Source: a virus
Strand: one strand, 5' to 3'
Virus record (IMG/VR): IMGVR_UViG_3300046791_000499
Location: 62,001 to 126,000 of that record
Length of the DNA: 64,000 nucleotides
Below the pieces are notes generated by a model. That model searched no databases. It was not told the DNA's origin and worked only from the letters and a program-made list of their open reading frames with translations. Both the position numbers and the translations under genes were made by a program. Below are positions 32,783 through 40,746 of the stretch, piece after piece. How positions within the stretch are numbered: position 1 is the first letter of the stretch; the number at the start of each line of letters is the position of its first letter.

Positions 32783-33742
32783 TCAGGCCGCTCCGTGGGG
32801 CTGGGTTGGGGGCGCGCCGACGGGCAACGCCGTGTACTGGTTGCGAACTTGCTGGGCCTTGGCCAGCGGGTCGTCGTCCTGCCGGGTGGCATCGGTCACG
32901 GCATTCGCGGCGCGCAGGCGCTCGACGGATGCAAGGGCTTCGGTGCCCTTGTGGTCACGCCGGTCGAGCATCTCGCGTGCATCGGCCAGTCGCTCTCGCA
33001 CGGCGTAGGAACGGGCCTCGGGGGTCGGAGCCGCATCGATCCGCTTGATGATCGCCTCGGCCTTGTCGCCGTAGGCTTCTCGGATCGCCGCCATCTCCCA
33101 ATCCACGATCGAGAGCGGGAGAGGTTCGCCGGAGGCTGCATCCTTGCGGGGCTCGGGCGTGTACTCGTTGCCTCGGCAGCGAGCCACGAGAGCCATCGAC
33201 TCGGCGATGTGGAGAGCTTGGGCGTTGACCATCCCGAGCGCGTCGGCATGCGAGACCATCTTGGACATCGCGTCGGAGCGCTCGGTCAGCGTGGTCTTGG
33301 CGGCGGCCAATGCCTGCTCGGTCTTGGCGAGGTCGTGCTCGGCCTTATCGGCGCGCTTGCCTGCGCGGTCGGTCCGACCCTCGAGCATGGCTACGTACTC
33401 GGCGACGGCGAGCGGGACCTGGTACTCGGCCTCGCCGACCACCAACGTGGCGAGGTCGCCAGCAACAACGGGGACCTGGACCTCCTCGTTCGCAGCGACA
33501 ACGGCTGGTGCGCCTGCATCCGTCGTCGGCATTGCCGGAGGCACAGGGGGAGCAGCCGCGGCCGGAGCCTTGGGCGCGTCGGGGAACGCCATGCCGAGCG
33601 CGTTGATCTGGTCGGGCGTGAGATCCTCCTCCGACTCCATGAACTTCGCCATGTCTTCGGGCTTGATGCCGATCGCGGTGGCGATGACGTCTTCGGTCAG
33701 GCCGAGCGCCATCGCGGCGGGGATGAGTTTCTTCTTGAGCAT
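32783..33742 (-). CDS. possible nested scaffold protein by internal initiation, 319 aa
   Basis: Within the polyprotein, an in-frame ATG at 33742 (codon 812, MLKKKLIPAAMALGL) begins the scaffold-like part. AGGA lies 10 nt upstream. A separate scaffold made from an internal start inside the protease gene is known from lambda (C/Nu3). The content is a helix-rich Ala/Pro N-terminus, then a long coiled coil (ADKAEHDLAKTEQALAAAKT) as expected for a scaffold. Confidence 0.5.
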   Translation of the reverse strand: MLKKKLIPAAMALGLTEDVIATAIGIKPEDMAKFMESEEDLTPDQINALGMAFPDAPKAPAAAAPPVPPAMPTTDAGAPAVVAANEEVQVPVVAGDLATLVVGEAEYQVPLAVAEYVAMLEGRTDRAGKRADKAEHDLAKTEQALAAAKTTLTERSDAMSKMVSHADALGMVNAQALHIAESMALVARCRGNEYTPEPRKDAASGEPLPLSIVDWEMAAIREAYGDKAEAIIKRIDAAPTPEARSYAVRERLADAREMLDRRDHKGTEALASVERLRAANAVTDATRQDDDPLAKAQQVRNQYTALPVGAPPTQPHGAA

Positions 33743-36175
33743 GACGACAGAGTCCTGTTGTTGGGTGGGAGGGGCAGGCCGCTTGGCGCTGGCAGAGTCG
33801 AACCGGGTCCAAGAAGGAGGGTCGAAGAACACCGGTTGCACTGGCGGTCTCGCCGAGAGCGCGAGAGCAATGAGTTCGTCGGCGCTGTGCACCCGGATGC
33901 CGGCCGCGTCGGCGCGACCGGTCAGCACCTTGGCCGTGATGGCTGCGCCGTGCGGTTCGCTGGCGAGGCTGTTCCAGGTGATGTTGTCGATCCATTGATC
34001 GAAGGGCCGACCGTAGTCGTCGGTGCCTGGTCCGCGATGGACGCGGCAGCCGTAGGCGACGGAGACCTCGGGCGCCATCGGCTTCTGACCGTTGACCCCT
34101 TCGATCGCGTAACGCAGGGCGGCGTCCCATGCCTTGGCCCACCCGAAGGTGTGAAGTCCATCGTGGTACTCGTCGACCGTGAGCACGACCCCGCGCGCAG
34201 CTCCGAGAACCGTCGACGGGGTGAGCAGGTCGGAACTGTGCCGCAGTTCCCACGGCGAGCCGATGCCCGAGTCCATGGAGGCCCGGTCGAACACGGACTT
34301 GCGCGGCCGGAACTCGCGAATGCCGTTGTAGACCTGGATGTTGTCGGCACGCGAGTACAGCACCGGGTAGGTGACCCAGCCGTAGGGATGGATGATCGGC
34401 GTGCAGTCGGCCGCCATCTCGACGCGGTCGGCTCGGACGATGTCGAAGCTGTTGGTGCGGCTCTCGACGTGGATGGCCGGCGCGTTGCCGGTGGCCAGGA
34501 TCCCCGCGAGAGCACCAGCCATCCCGAGCGCCGAAGCACCGGCAGCGGTTCCGCCGAACTTGATCGCAGCACCGGGGCGCACGTCGATGGTGATGGCGCC
34601 CGCTGCATCCATGGAGATGCGGGTCTCAGCGCCGGGCTTGCCGATCAGCACGCTGCCGTCAGCGCCCACACCGAACAACGCCTGCTGCCCTGGCGCGGCA
34701 TCCTTCGCTGCCTTGGCAGCTTCGATCTGGCGGAGTCGCTCTCGAGCCTCGGCCTCGGTGTCGTAGGGGCCGAGTTCTTTGTACCCGTCCGCTGAGAGCA
34801 CGACCCACTTGCCGTTCCGTTCCTCGATCCGGTCGTAGTGCTCAGCACCGTCGAAGACGTACCGCTCGCCTGCGCGCCAGATCTCGATGGAATCGACCGG
34901 CCAGGATCCAGTCGGGACGGTGCCGGTCCAGTCGGTTCCGGGCTCGATGTAGCCGAGGGTGGCGTGGGGCTTCCATGACTCGCCGAGTCGAGAGACGTCG
35001 AGGCCAGCGGAGGCGAGCGCTTGGGCGAGCGCGCCTTGGGCAGCCACGCAGACGGGGGCAACGTCGACAGCGCAGTGAGCCACGCGCATGTCGTTGTCGA
35101 AGTAGGAGAGCGGTCCGAGGTTGACCTGCGAGCCCAGCATGGTCGGTGCCACAGCCCGGACGGCCTCCATGGCTGCGGCCAGTTGTTCCTCGCTGGTGTG
35201 CTTGACGTAGACGCAGGTGACGTGGGGAGCACCGACCTCGGCGTCCTCGGGGAATTGCGCAGCGATGGCGGCTGGGATCGGCAGAACGACGCAGAGCGAG
35301 TCGGCCGCGAAGTCTTGGCGTGCCATCGGCAGCACTTCGACCCGCATGACATCGACGGGGCCGAATACTACGACCTCGCGCTCGGTGGCGATCGCATTGC
35401 GCAGCGGCTCGTTCCAGATCGGGTGGACCTGGTCAGCGATGGCCGAGATCTTGGCGATGGCGTCAGCATCGAGCAGGAGCGCGTCCGGGGACACGCTGCC
35501 GTGCATGATTGCACCGACCTTGGCGTTGTTGATGTCGCCGGTCGGGATGTAGTCCCCGCTCGAGAACTTGGTCGCCTGCTCGAGCGACGTGGTCCAGGAC
35601 TTGTCGCGAGTCGCGTCTGACTCGCCAACGAGCTTCCCGGCGATGCTCGGCGAGATGTTCGACAGGCCGCGGTAGATGCGGTCGGTCTCGGGCGCGCGCA
35701 GGTATGGGTACTTATCGCGCAGCCCGAGCAGCACTTGGATGCGCGGCTGCGAGAGCTTTTGCCCGTGCGAGTAGTGCTCGACCAGCCACCCGTGGATCGT
35801 CGCTTCATCTGGCTCGCCGTCCTGCCGAGCGTTGAAGTCGTCGAGCAGCCCCTTGGCTGCCTTGGTCGCTCGCTCGCGAACATCGGCCGGCACGTCGAGC
35901 GGGGTGCCCTGACCAAGCCGGCTCAGCGCTGCACGCAGGGCAGCCGCGTTGATGACCATCTCGCCGTCGACGATGTCGCCAACCGGCATGTGGAGATCGC
36001 CCTTGAGCTTGGTCGACGGGTCCGCGATCAGGTAGGCGGCGGAGACCTTGTCGAAGTCGAGTTCGCCTGCAGCGTTGGATGCCCACGCGAACAGGCGCTT
36101 TTCGGCCGCGCCGCTGTCCCAAGGCTGGTCGATGATCTGGGCCTTGGTGTTGAGCGTGATGCGGAAGTCAGCCAC
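32783..36175 (-). CDS. ADP-ribosyltransferase / 2H phosphoesterase / prohead protease / scaffold polyprotein, 1130 aa
   Basis: One uninterrupted frame. The GTG at 36175 is set by a strong GGAGG five to six nt upstream. Domains in order: an unassigned N-terminus; a mono-ADP-ribosyltransferase domain at about 165-280 with Y168-R169-G170, a Ser-Thr-Ser-like SWTTS (193-197) and an ExE motif at E265/E267; a 2H phosphoesterase at about 290-440 with H318-V-T320 and H404-A-T406; a short WVVLSADG linker domain (456-490); a DUF2213-like prohead protease region at about 570-765 (EVSVAYGC, ITWNSLA); and a coiled-coil scaffold from about 810. The protease should release the parts during capsid maturation and may leave the enzymatic domains inside the head. 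Enzyme activities are inferred from motifs. Confidence 0.8.
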   Translation of the reverse strand: MADFRITLNTKAQIIDQPWDSGAAEKRLFAWASNAAGELDFDKVSAAYLIADPSTKLKGDLHMPVGDIVDGEMVINAAALRAALSRLGQGTPLDVPADVRERATKAAKGLLDDFNARQDGEPDEATIHGWLVEHYSHGQKLSQPRIQVLLGLRDKYPYLRAPETDRIYRGLSNISPSIAGKLVGESDATRDKSWTTSLEQATKFSSGDYIPTGDINNAKVGAIMHGSVSPDALLLDADAIAKISAIADQVHPIWNEPLRNAIATEREVVVFGPVDVMRVEVLPMARQDFAADSLCVVLPIPAAIAAQFPEDAEVGAPHVTCVYVKHTSEEQLAAAMEAVRAVAPTMLGSQVNLGPLSYFDNDMRVAHCAVDVAPVCVAAQGALAQALASAGLDVSRLGESWKPHATLGYIEPGTDWTGTVPTGSWPVDSIEIWRAGERYVFDGAEHYDRIEERNGKWVVLSADGYKELGPYDTEAEARERLRQIEAAKAAKDAAPGQQALFGVGADGSVLIGKPGAETRISMDAAGAITIDVRPGAAIKFGGTAAGASALGMAGALAGILATGNAPAIHVESRTNSFDIVRADRVEMAADCTPIIHPYGWVTYPVLYSRADNIQVYNGIREFRPRKSVFDRASMDSGIGSPWELRHSSDLLTPSTVLGAARGVVLTVDEYHDGLHTFGWAKAWDAALRYAIEGVNGQKPMAPEVSVAYGCRVHRGPGTDDYGRPFDQWIDNITWNSLASEPHGAAITAKVLTGRADAAGIRVHSADELIALALSARPPVQPVFFDPPSWTRFDSASAKRPAPPTQQQDSVVMLKKKLIPAAMALGLTEDVIATAIGIKPEDMAKFMESEEDLTPDQINALGMAFPDAPKAPAAAAPPVPPAMPTTDAGAPAVVAANEEVQVPVVAGDLATLVVGEAEYQVPLAVAEYVAMLEGRTDRAGKRADKAEHDLAKTEQALAAAKTTLTERSDAMSKMVSHADALGMVNAQALHIAESMALVARCRGNEYTPEPRKDAASGEPLPLSIVDWEMAAIREAYGDKAEAIIKRIDAAPTPEARSYAVRERLADAREMLDRRDHKGTEALASVERLRAANAVTDATRQDDDPLAKAQQVRNQYTALPVGAPPTQPHGAA

Positions 36176-36335
36176 GGCGGACCTCCGTCGCGGTGTTGCA
36201 CTTCGGGCATGCGTCGGCAGGGAAGTCGGGGTGCAGTTCGCAGCGGAGTGCGGGCGCAACAACACCGACGCGACCGCCACTATCTCGGCGCGTCTGCCAT
36301 TCGCCTGCGTTTTGCTGGGGACCCGAATCGACCAC
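36168..36335 (-). CDS. small zinc-binding protein before the polyprotein gene, 55 aa
   Basis: Reading from the GTG at 36335 gives a protein-like sequence ending RCELHPDFPADACPKCNTAT. It has Cys31, His34, Cys43 and Cys46, as in a zinc knuckle. It is short and ends 8 nt inside the polyprotein gene, so it probably couples to it; the ribosome site of the polyprotein lies within this gene. It would be the first gene of the structural operon. Confidence 0.5.
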   Translation of the reverse strand: MVDSGPQQNAGEWQTRRDSGGRVGVVAPALRCELHPDFPADACPKCNTATEVRRG

Positions 36336-36385
36336 TTAGGCAGGCAGCCTAGGGGCTACATTTACAGGACGGCAAACATGGCCCG

Positions 36386-36415
36386 TTGCGCGCCGCGGTA
36401 CGGCCGAGATAGAAT
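36386..36415 (+). promoter_or_regulatory. promoter TTGCGC-N18-TAGAAT
   Basis: A -35-like TTGCGC (36386-36391) and -10-like TAGAAT (36410-36415) with 18-bp spacing end 6 nt before the GTG at 36422. Transcription would begin at or next to the start codon, giving a leaderless message. Confidence 0.5.
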
Positions 36416-36421
36416 CCGCGA

Positions 36422-36757
36422 GTGACGGCCGGGACTCGACGGATGCTCGCAAACATCGTGGCCGACGATGACCTGCGAGGCAGTTCGAGCGGACGCCCGA
36501 TTCTCTACGGTTTCGGATACCGGTATCTGCTCCGAATTGGTCGGGTTGCCGGGCGGAAGACGTTGAGGCGGACCATCCTCCGCGGAGTGCCACTTCACGA
36601 CCCGATCATCGCGATCGCATGGGGGCTGGCCCGTCGAGGCAAGCGGGATCTCGCTGCTGCTGTGCTTCGGGAATTCGGCTACTCGAGCGAGTACCGGGTC
36701 TGCCGTCGGTCGATCTTCCAGGTCGCAATCGCTCGGGCGAAGCCGGTCACGCCCTGA
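36422..36757 (+). CDS. hypothetical protein, 111 aa
   Basis: A basic protein (RPILYGFGYRYLLRIGRVAG, then DPIIAIAWGLARRGKRDLAA) with normal codon use, the only plus-strand gene between 13 and 49 kb. No family recognised. The GTG at 36422 follows a promoter-like element with almost no leader. Its isolation, opposite orientation and private promoter suggest a regulated or early-expressed moron. Confidence 0.6.
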   Translation: MTAGTRRMLANIVADDDLRGSSSGRPILYGFGYRYLLRIGRVAGRKTLRRTILRGVPLHDPIIAIAWGLARRGKRDLAAAVLREFGYSSEYRVCRRSIFQVAIARAKPVTP

Positions 36758-36778
36758 CCGGCGGGGCGGCCTACCTGG

Positions 36779-38173
36779 TCATGGGTTCCGGCTCCGGGTG
36801 TGTTCGAGCGCAAACGCCTGGATGTTGGCCACGATGCGCTGGCGAAAGTCGCCGTCGCGCTCGTCTGGGTTTCGCGTCAGCCCGCGAACCTGCCCGATGC
36901 CGTCGAGCGCCTGGCCCGTGGCGCGAGGCACCACGATCACCTGGGTTCGACGTGTTCGGAATAGCCGAGCCTCGGCATGCTCGATCTCGCCGCGACGCCA
37001 GCGTGGAAGTTGCAGCCATTCGCGCCTCTCGTGCTCGCGATGAGGCCGTGCCGAGATGCGCTCATCCAGGCTCGGGCGGTCGGCCGCTGGCATCGTGACC
37101 AGGAACTCGGGTCCGCAGTACAGGCTATCGGCGTACTCGCGGTGCTTGCCTCGGTCGACCACCCGGGTCGCAGGGCCTCCGAAGCGGGCATGCTCGCCGG
37201 GGATTGGGATCGTGTCGACCAGGTCGGAGAGATCCCGATCTTCGTCGTACAGCCTCCGGGTCCACTCGCTGCGGCTGCGATCGTCTCGGGCACTCGGCGT
37301 TCGTTGCGAGTCGGCCACAACAACCGCCACGGCCGTCGACCATGTGATCTTCGGCAGCACTCCGGTGAGATTGTGCCCCGTACCTCGGCACGTCGGGCAC
37401 CGACCGCGGATCGATTCACCCACGGCAGCCTCGCGCGGCTGGCCGTCCTCACCGATGATCGTCAGCCCAGGAACCGCAACCACCGAGATGCGGGTGTGCG
37501 GTGTGATCGCCAGGCCCGGTCCCGTCTCGCCGATCCCATCGCATCCGAGGCAGTCGCTGGGCTGGCCCTCGAGCGCCTCGAGCAGCAGTCGGCCGAGATG
37601 GGCGATGGCCTTGCCATTGGCGACGCCGGGCGGGATGCCGTGCTTGCGGGTGAATCCGCGACCCTTGCAGGCGGTGCAACGCCGACTCCAGACCTCGGTC
37701 GGCTCCTCACCATCATCCGTCGGAAAAGTGCCGCCGGTTTGCTCCCAGCCTTCGAGGGCGAACGTAGCGTGGGCAATGGCACGAGTGACCCCGTGCTGCT
37801 TCTCTTCGTACCCATTCCCCTTGCACTCCTTGCATCGCTCCCACCCGTACTCGCTAGCGAGCGGACCTGGCCAACCACCTGCCTGTGGGAAGCGAAGGGG
37901 ATGCGGAGTCTCGAACGCGGCCCCGTCTTCGATGTACGACTGCGCCGCATCGAGGCATCCGCTCCGAGTCAGGTGCACCGTCGTGGCGACCACGGATCCG
38001 TACGTCGCGCCGATCTTCCACTTGGTCTGCCATCGCCTGCCAGCATCTCCGATCGTGACGTGCTCGAGCGTGATCGTAGCGCATGCCTCCGCGATCAGCC
38101 GAGCGACCTGCATCCGGTTGCGGCGCAGCCTCATGGTCTTGGATTGCTTCGCCTGTCCCACTACAACCAGCAC
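36779..38173 (-). CDS. DnaJ-type zinc-finger accessory protein with J-like C-terminal motif, 464 aa
   Basis: Four CxxCxGxG-type repeats as in the DnaJ cysteine-rich domain: CKECKGNG at 114, CTACKGRG at 166, CLGCDGIG at 208 and CPTCRGTG at 259. There is no J domain. The C-terminal segment (ATGQALDGIGQVRGLTRNPD, then ERDGDFRQRI, about 415-445) has the pattern seen in baseplate J and DUF2612 proteins. The function is unknown; zinc-mediated protein or nucleic-acid binding is likely. The ATG at 38173 overlaps the end of the upstream gene; one at 38134 is also possible. Confidence 0.6.
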   Translation of the reverse strand: MLVVVGQAKQSKTMRLRRNRMQVARLIAEACATITLEHVTIGDAGRRWQTKWKIGATYGSVVATTVHLTRSGCLDAAQSYIEDGAAFETPHPLRFPQAGGWPGPLASEYGWERCKECKGNGYEEKQHGVTRAIAHATFALEGWEQTGGTFPTDDGEEPTEVWSRRCTACKGRGFTRKHGIPPGVANGKAIAHLGRLLLEALEGQPSDCLGCDGIGETGPGLAITPHTRISVVAVPGLTIIGEDGQPREAAVGESIRGRCPTCRGTGHNLTGVLPKITWSTAVAVVVADSQRTPSARDDRSRSEWTRRLYDEDRDLSDLVDTIPIPGEHARFGGPATRVVDRGKHREYADSLYCGPEFLVTMPAADRPSLDERISARPHREHERREWLQLPRWRRGEIEHAEARLFRTRRTQVIVVPRATGQALDGIGQVRGLTRNPDERDGDFRQRIVANIQAFALEHTRSRNP

Positions 38174-38379
38174 TCCACGATCACGGGATCGTCAGTGGTG
38201 GAACGCGAAACACAGATGTGGCCGCTCGGGACTGCCAGTCGGGCCGCCTGGAGATCATCGACCACGGCGAGCGGTACTTGGTCGGGCTTCTCGCCAACCC
38301 AGCGCCTCACCACGAACTTGTCGGGGTAGTCCTTGGGGTTGTCGTAGATCGCGTAGAATTCACCAACCGTCACCGTCAT
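38161..38379 (-). CDS. hypothetical protein, 72 aa
   Basis: A small alpha/beta protein (VTVGEFYAIYDNPKDYPDKF, then DDLQAARLAVPSGHICV). The ATG at 38379 overlaps the upstream stop. No family recognised. Confidence 0.6.
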   Translation of the reverse strand: MTVTVGEFYAIYDNPKDYPDKFVVRRWVGEKPDQVPLAVVDDLQAARLAVPSGHICVSRSTTDDPVIVECWL

Positions 38380-39137
38380 GGGCTTGTGCTCTCCTCGGCC
38401 TTGGCCGGCGTAATCATGTCGAGCGTCGGGCTGACCTCGTGGAAGCCGTGGAACGAGACGATGTCGAGCACCACGTACTCGGACGACCGCTCGCCCAAGC
38501 GGTTCCACGTCGCACACCGCTCATCCCATTCGAGATCGCTGATCTGGTCGGGTTTGTCCGTATTGTTCCAATAGCCGTACTCCTCGAGCCCGGTGTACTC
38601 ACGGAGGAAGTCGAGCACGCCGCCCATGAGGCTGGCGCCGTCGCAGTAGGGGATCAGGTAGTACCGGCCACCGAGTTCGCGGATGGCGACCGAGACGCCG
38701 AGGTTCCACTTGCTGCGCTGGAAACTGCTCAACTGCGCGCCGTACTTCTGCGTGACCCAGGGGTCGACATCGAGCACGTCCAGCGGGCGAGCATCGTAGC
38801 CATCGCCGTGGAGGTCAGCGAGGATCTGCGCGTTGACGACCGACACCCGCGAGACCGGCTTGACCCCGATGCGCTTCTCAGCGGACCGCATGTACATGCT
38901 CACCGATACGACCCGATCGCTCGTGTCCTTGGTCTCCTCACGCCAGACCTCGAAGTCAGCATTTGCTCGCATGAACCATGTGGACAGCGCCTCTGCTCGC
39001 CCTTCGATGATGTCGCGGTAGACCTCGGCTAGCCGAGCACGAGCAGCGGTTTGGCCCTCGCGCTTGATCGTGAACAGGATCGGCCAGAGCGGGAAGCCCT
39101 CGCGGACGCGGTACGCCTCGTAGATTTTGGTGCTCAT
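38376..39137 (-). CDS. conserved phage protein of unknown function, 253 aa
   Basis: The protein begins MSTKIYEAYRVREG and contains VSVAIRELGGRYYLIPYCDG and EYGYWNNTDKPDQISDLEWD, patterns I recall from uncharacterised phage and myxobacterial proteins. No catalytic motif can be named. The ATG at 39137 overlaps the upstream stop by 4 nt. Confidence 0.6.
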   Translation of the reverse strand: MSTKIYEAYRVREGFPLWPILFTIKREGQTAARARLAEVYRDIIEGRAEALSTWFMRANADFEVWREETKDTSDRVVSVSMYMRSAEKRIGVKPVSRVSVVNAQILADLHGDGYDARPLDVLDVDPWVTQKYGAQLSSFQRSKWNLGVSVAIRELGGRYYLIPYCDGASLMGGVLDFLREYTGLEEYGYWNNTDKPDQISDLEWDERCATWNRLGERSSEYVVLDIVSFHGFHEVSPTLDMITPAKAEESTSP

Positions 39138-39409
39138 CGTGTCTTTCGTTTCTTGCGAACGCTGCCGTAGGTCATGCGGAACCCATCGTCGGTCAGGTTG
39201 AAGGCCCGCGGATTTCCGGGCTCGACCACGGCCAACCCCATGCCGACCAGTTCGGTCCACTCGGTGAAGTCGTCCGAGTCCGTCTCTGCGCAGTAGTAGT
39301 TGCGGTGGCCTCGGAGCATGCCGCCGGTGGCGTAGCGCATCATGTCGAGATGTCGTTGCGTGACCTTCGGCGTGTACCGGATCGGATCAGGTGGGGCGTG
39401 GTTGGTCAC
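39134..39409 (-). CDS. small conserved phage protein, 91 aa
   Basis: The pattern HLDMMRYATGGMLRGHRNYY followed by TEWTELVGMGLAVVEPG and FNLTDDGFRM resembles a small winged-helix-like phage protein: 'new helix, then hairpin with strand-strand'. DNA binding is possible. The C-terminus is basic (SVRKKRKTR). Confidence 0.55.
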   Translation of the reverse strand: MTNHAPPDPIRYTPKVTQRHLDMMRYATGGMLRGHRNYYCAETDSDDFTEWTELVGMGLAVVEPGNPRAFNLTDDGFRMTYGSVRKKRKTR

Positions 39410-39424
39410 GATGCATCCGACCGC

Positions 39425-39748
39425 TCAGGAAGTTGGCGGATTCCTGGCGGCCACATGAGCATCCAGGTCACGAATGCGGCGTCGGATCTCGTCGCGCCCA
39501 TCGTATGCGTGGACCGTCTCCCGCCCATTGGCGATGGACCACGAGATGTTGTCAGTGGCTTGCTGCTCGAGCGCGACAAGCCGCTCGCGCTCGCGGATCT
39601 CGACCGGTACAACCACCGCCAGCCGAGTTGCTCGGCGCTCGGCGATCCTCCGCGCACGCTGCCGAGCCCGACGCCACCGGCGAAGGTCTGGGTCGACGAG
39701 CAGCCAGACGAGTAGGCCCGCGGCGAGGATGACCAACTGCTCGAGCAT
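39425..39748 (-). CDS. membrane-anchored protein, 107 aa
   Basis: One N-terminal membrane segment (LEQLVILAAGLLVWLLVD) followed by a strongly basic helix (RRWRRARQRARRIAERRATR) and an acidic/basic coiled coil. The ATG at 39748 overlaps the upstream small gene's stop by one base (TGATG). Possible holin-like or spanin-like role cannot be decided. Confidence 0.5.
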   Translation of the reverse strand: MLEQLVILAAGLLVWLLVDPDLRRWRRARQRARRIAERRATRLAVVVPVEIRERERLVALEQQATDNISWSIANGRETVHAYDGRDEIRRRIRDLDAHVAARNPPTS

Positions 39749-39840
39749 CAATACGGCTCCCACCAGAGATGGCCCCACAGCCACGCGATGTCACTGCTGA
39801 CGTGCACGGGCTCTCGCTGGAGTAGCTGGTACGGCGTCAT
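39748..39840 (-). CDS. very small protein, 30 aa
   Basis: The frame MTPYQLLQREPVHVSSDIAW followed by LWGHLWWEPY fits exactly between its neighbours: its ATG overlaps the upstream stop (ATGA) and its stop overlaps the downstream ATG. The coupling supports a real gene despite the length. Trp-rich C-terminus; function unknown. Confidence 0.5.
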   Translation of the reverse strand: MTPYQLLQREPVHVSSDIAWLWGHLWWEPY

Positions 39841-40085
39841 GCTCGTGCTCGTCGGCTCGCGTGCGCGATGATCCCATCGTAGGTCTCGCGCATCTCGTCT
39901 TCGGTGTAGTTGCGAGAGTCCCACTCGTTGGTGCCACCCTCGCGGGCGTACCTCTCGTGTGAAGCCCGGAACATGTCGCGCCACTTCTCGAACCCGAGCC
40001 CGCGCAATTCCTTCACACAGTCTGGTCCGTCGTCGATCTCGCGCAGGTACCTGGCGATGGCCTCGTGAACGGTCAGCCTGCTCAT
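39837..40085 (-). CDS. hypothetical protein, 82 aa
   Basis: Helical acidic protein (TVHEAIARYLREIDDGPDCV, then YTEDEMRETYDGIIAHASRR). The ATG at 40085 overlaps the upstream stop. No family recognised. Confidence 0.55.
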   Translation of the reverse strand: MSRLTVHEAIARYLREIDDGPDCVKELRGLGFEKWRDMFRASHERYAREGGTNEWDSRNYTEDEMRETYDGIIAHASRRARA

Positions 40086-40348
40086 GGTTCGATCTCCCGT
40101 GCTCGGCAGCCATGCCACTTCCCACCCGGCTGCTCCAAGAACAGGCTCTCGCCCGACTTGGCTGCGACGGTCCACTCCTCGCCCTTGCATCGCACGACCT
40201 CACCGACCTCATAGGTCCGAGCAGCGCGGTTGTCGATCCACTGCTGGACCTTCCGGGCTTGCGGTGGGATCCGCCAGAGGCACAGCATCCAGCCGAGTGC
40301 GTAGTCGGTAACCTTCGCCGCGGTGGTGAGCACACGCCTGCCGATCAT
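40082..40348 (-). CDS. hypothetical protein with SH3-like strand region, 88 aa
   Basis: A hydrophobic N-terminal helix (KVTDYALGWMLCLWRI) is followed by a beta region (TYEVGEVVRCKGEEWTVAAK, then GESLFLEQPGGKW) that looks like a small SH3-type barrel. The ATG at 40348 overlaps the upstream stop. Confidence 0.55.
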   Translation of the reverse strand: MIGRRVLTTAAKVTDYALGWMLCLWRIPPQARKVQQWIDNRAARTYEVGEVVRCKGEEWTVAAKSGESLFLEQPGGKWHGCRAREIEP

Positions 40349-40746
40349 GACCCGACCTCCATTGCCGCCATGGCCTCGAGCACGTCGAGTTCGCTGGGTG
40401 CGTAGCCTCGGACATGTGCGACGCGGATCATAGCGATGATCACCCGCATCATTCCGCGGCCGTTGTCGTCTTGGGCGTCTTGCTCGGCCCACTCCGGGGT
40501 CTCGGTCTCGTGGCTGGGGACCCCGCCGACGGACCTTGCCCACGCTTGCACGTGCGCCCACGTCACGCCGGCCTGGCTTACGTCTGCAGGTTCGACCTTG
40601 ACGCGACGACGGTGCCACTCGCGATCGGCGAGCAGGGCTGCGATGGCGTCAGCGGCAAGGCTTCCCCACGGTGGAGGCAGGTCGCCGCGCACGTAGATGC
40701 GCAATTGATCCACGTCGTGAAGCGTCATCTTCTCGGGCTCGATCAT
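40345..40746 (-). CDS. hypothetical protein, paralogue of next gene, 133 aa
   Basis: It shares its C-terminal pattern (LDVLEAMAAMEV) and a central RVKVEP segment with the gene at 40743-41195 (LDVLDAMAGAEI; RVKVEP), pointing to a tandem duplication. Most of the protein is helical. Function unknown. Confidence 0.55.
   Translation of the reverse strand: MIEPEKMTLHDVDQLRIYVRGDLPPPWGSLAADAIAALLADREWHRRRVKVEPADVSQAGVTWAHVQAWARSVGGVPSHETETPEWAEQDAQDDNGRGMMRVIIAMIRVAHVRGYAPSELDVLEAMAAMEVGS

Noticed and set aside
37056-39032. Open frame of 658 codons on the plus strand
   Set aside because: Antisense to three well-supported minus-strand genes; low-complexity Ser/Arg/Pro sequence.
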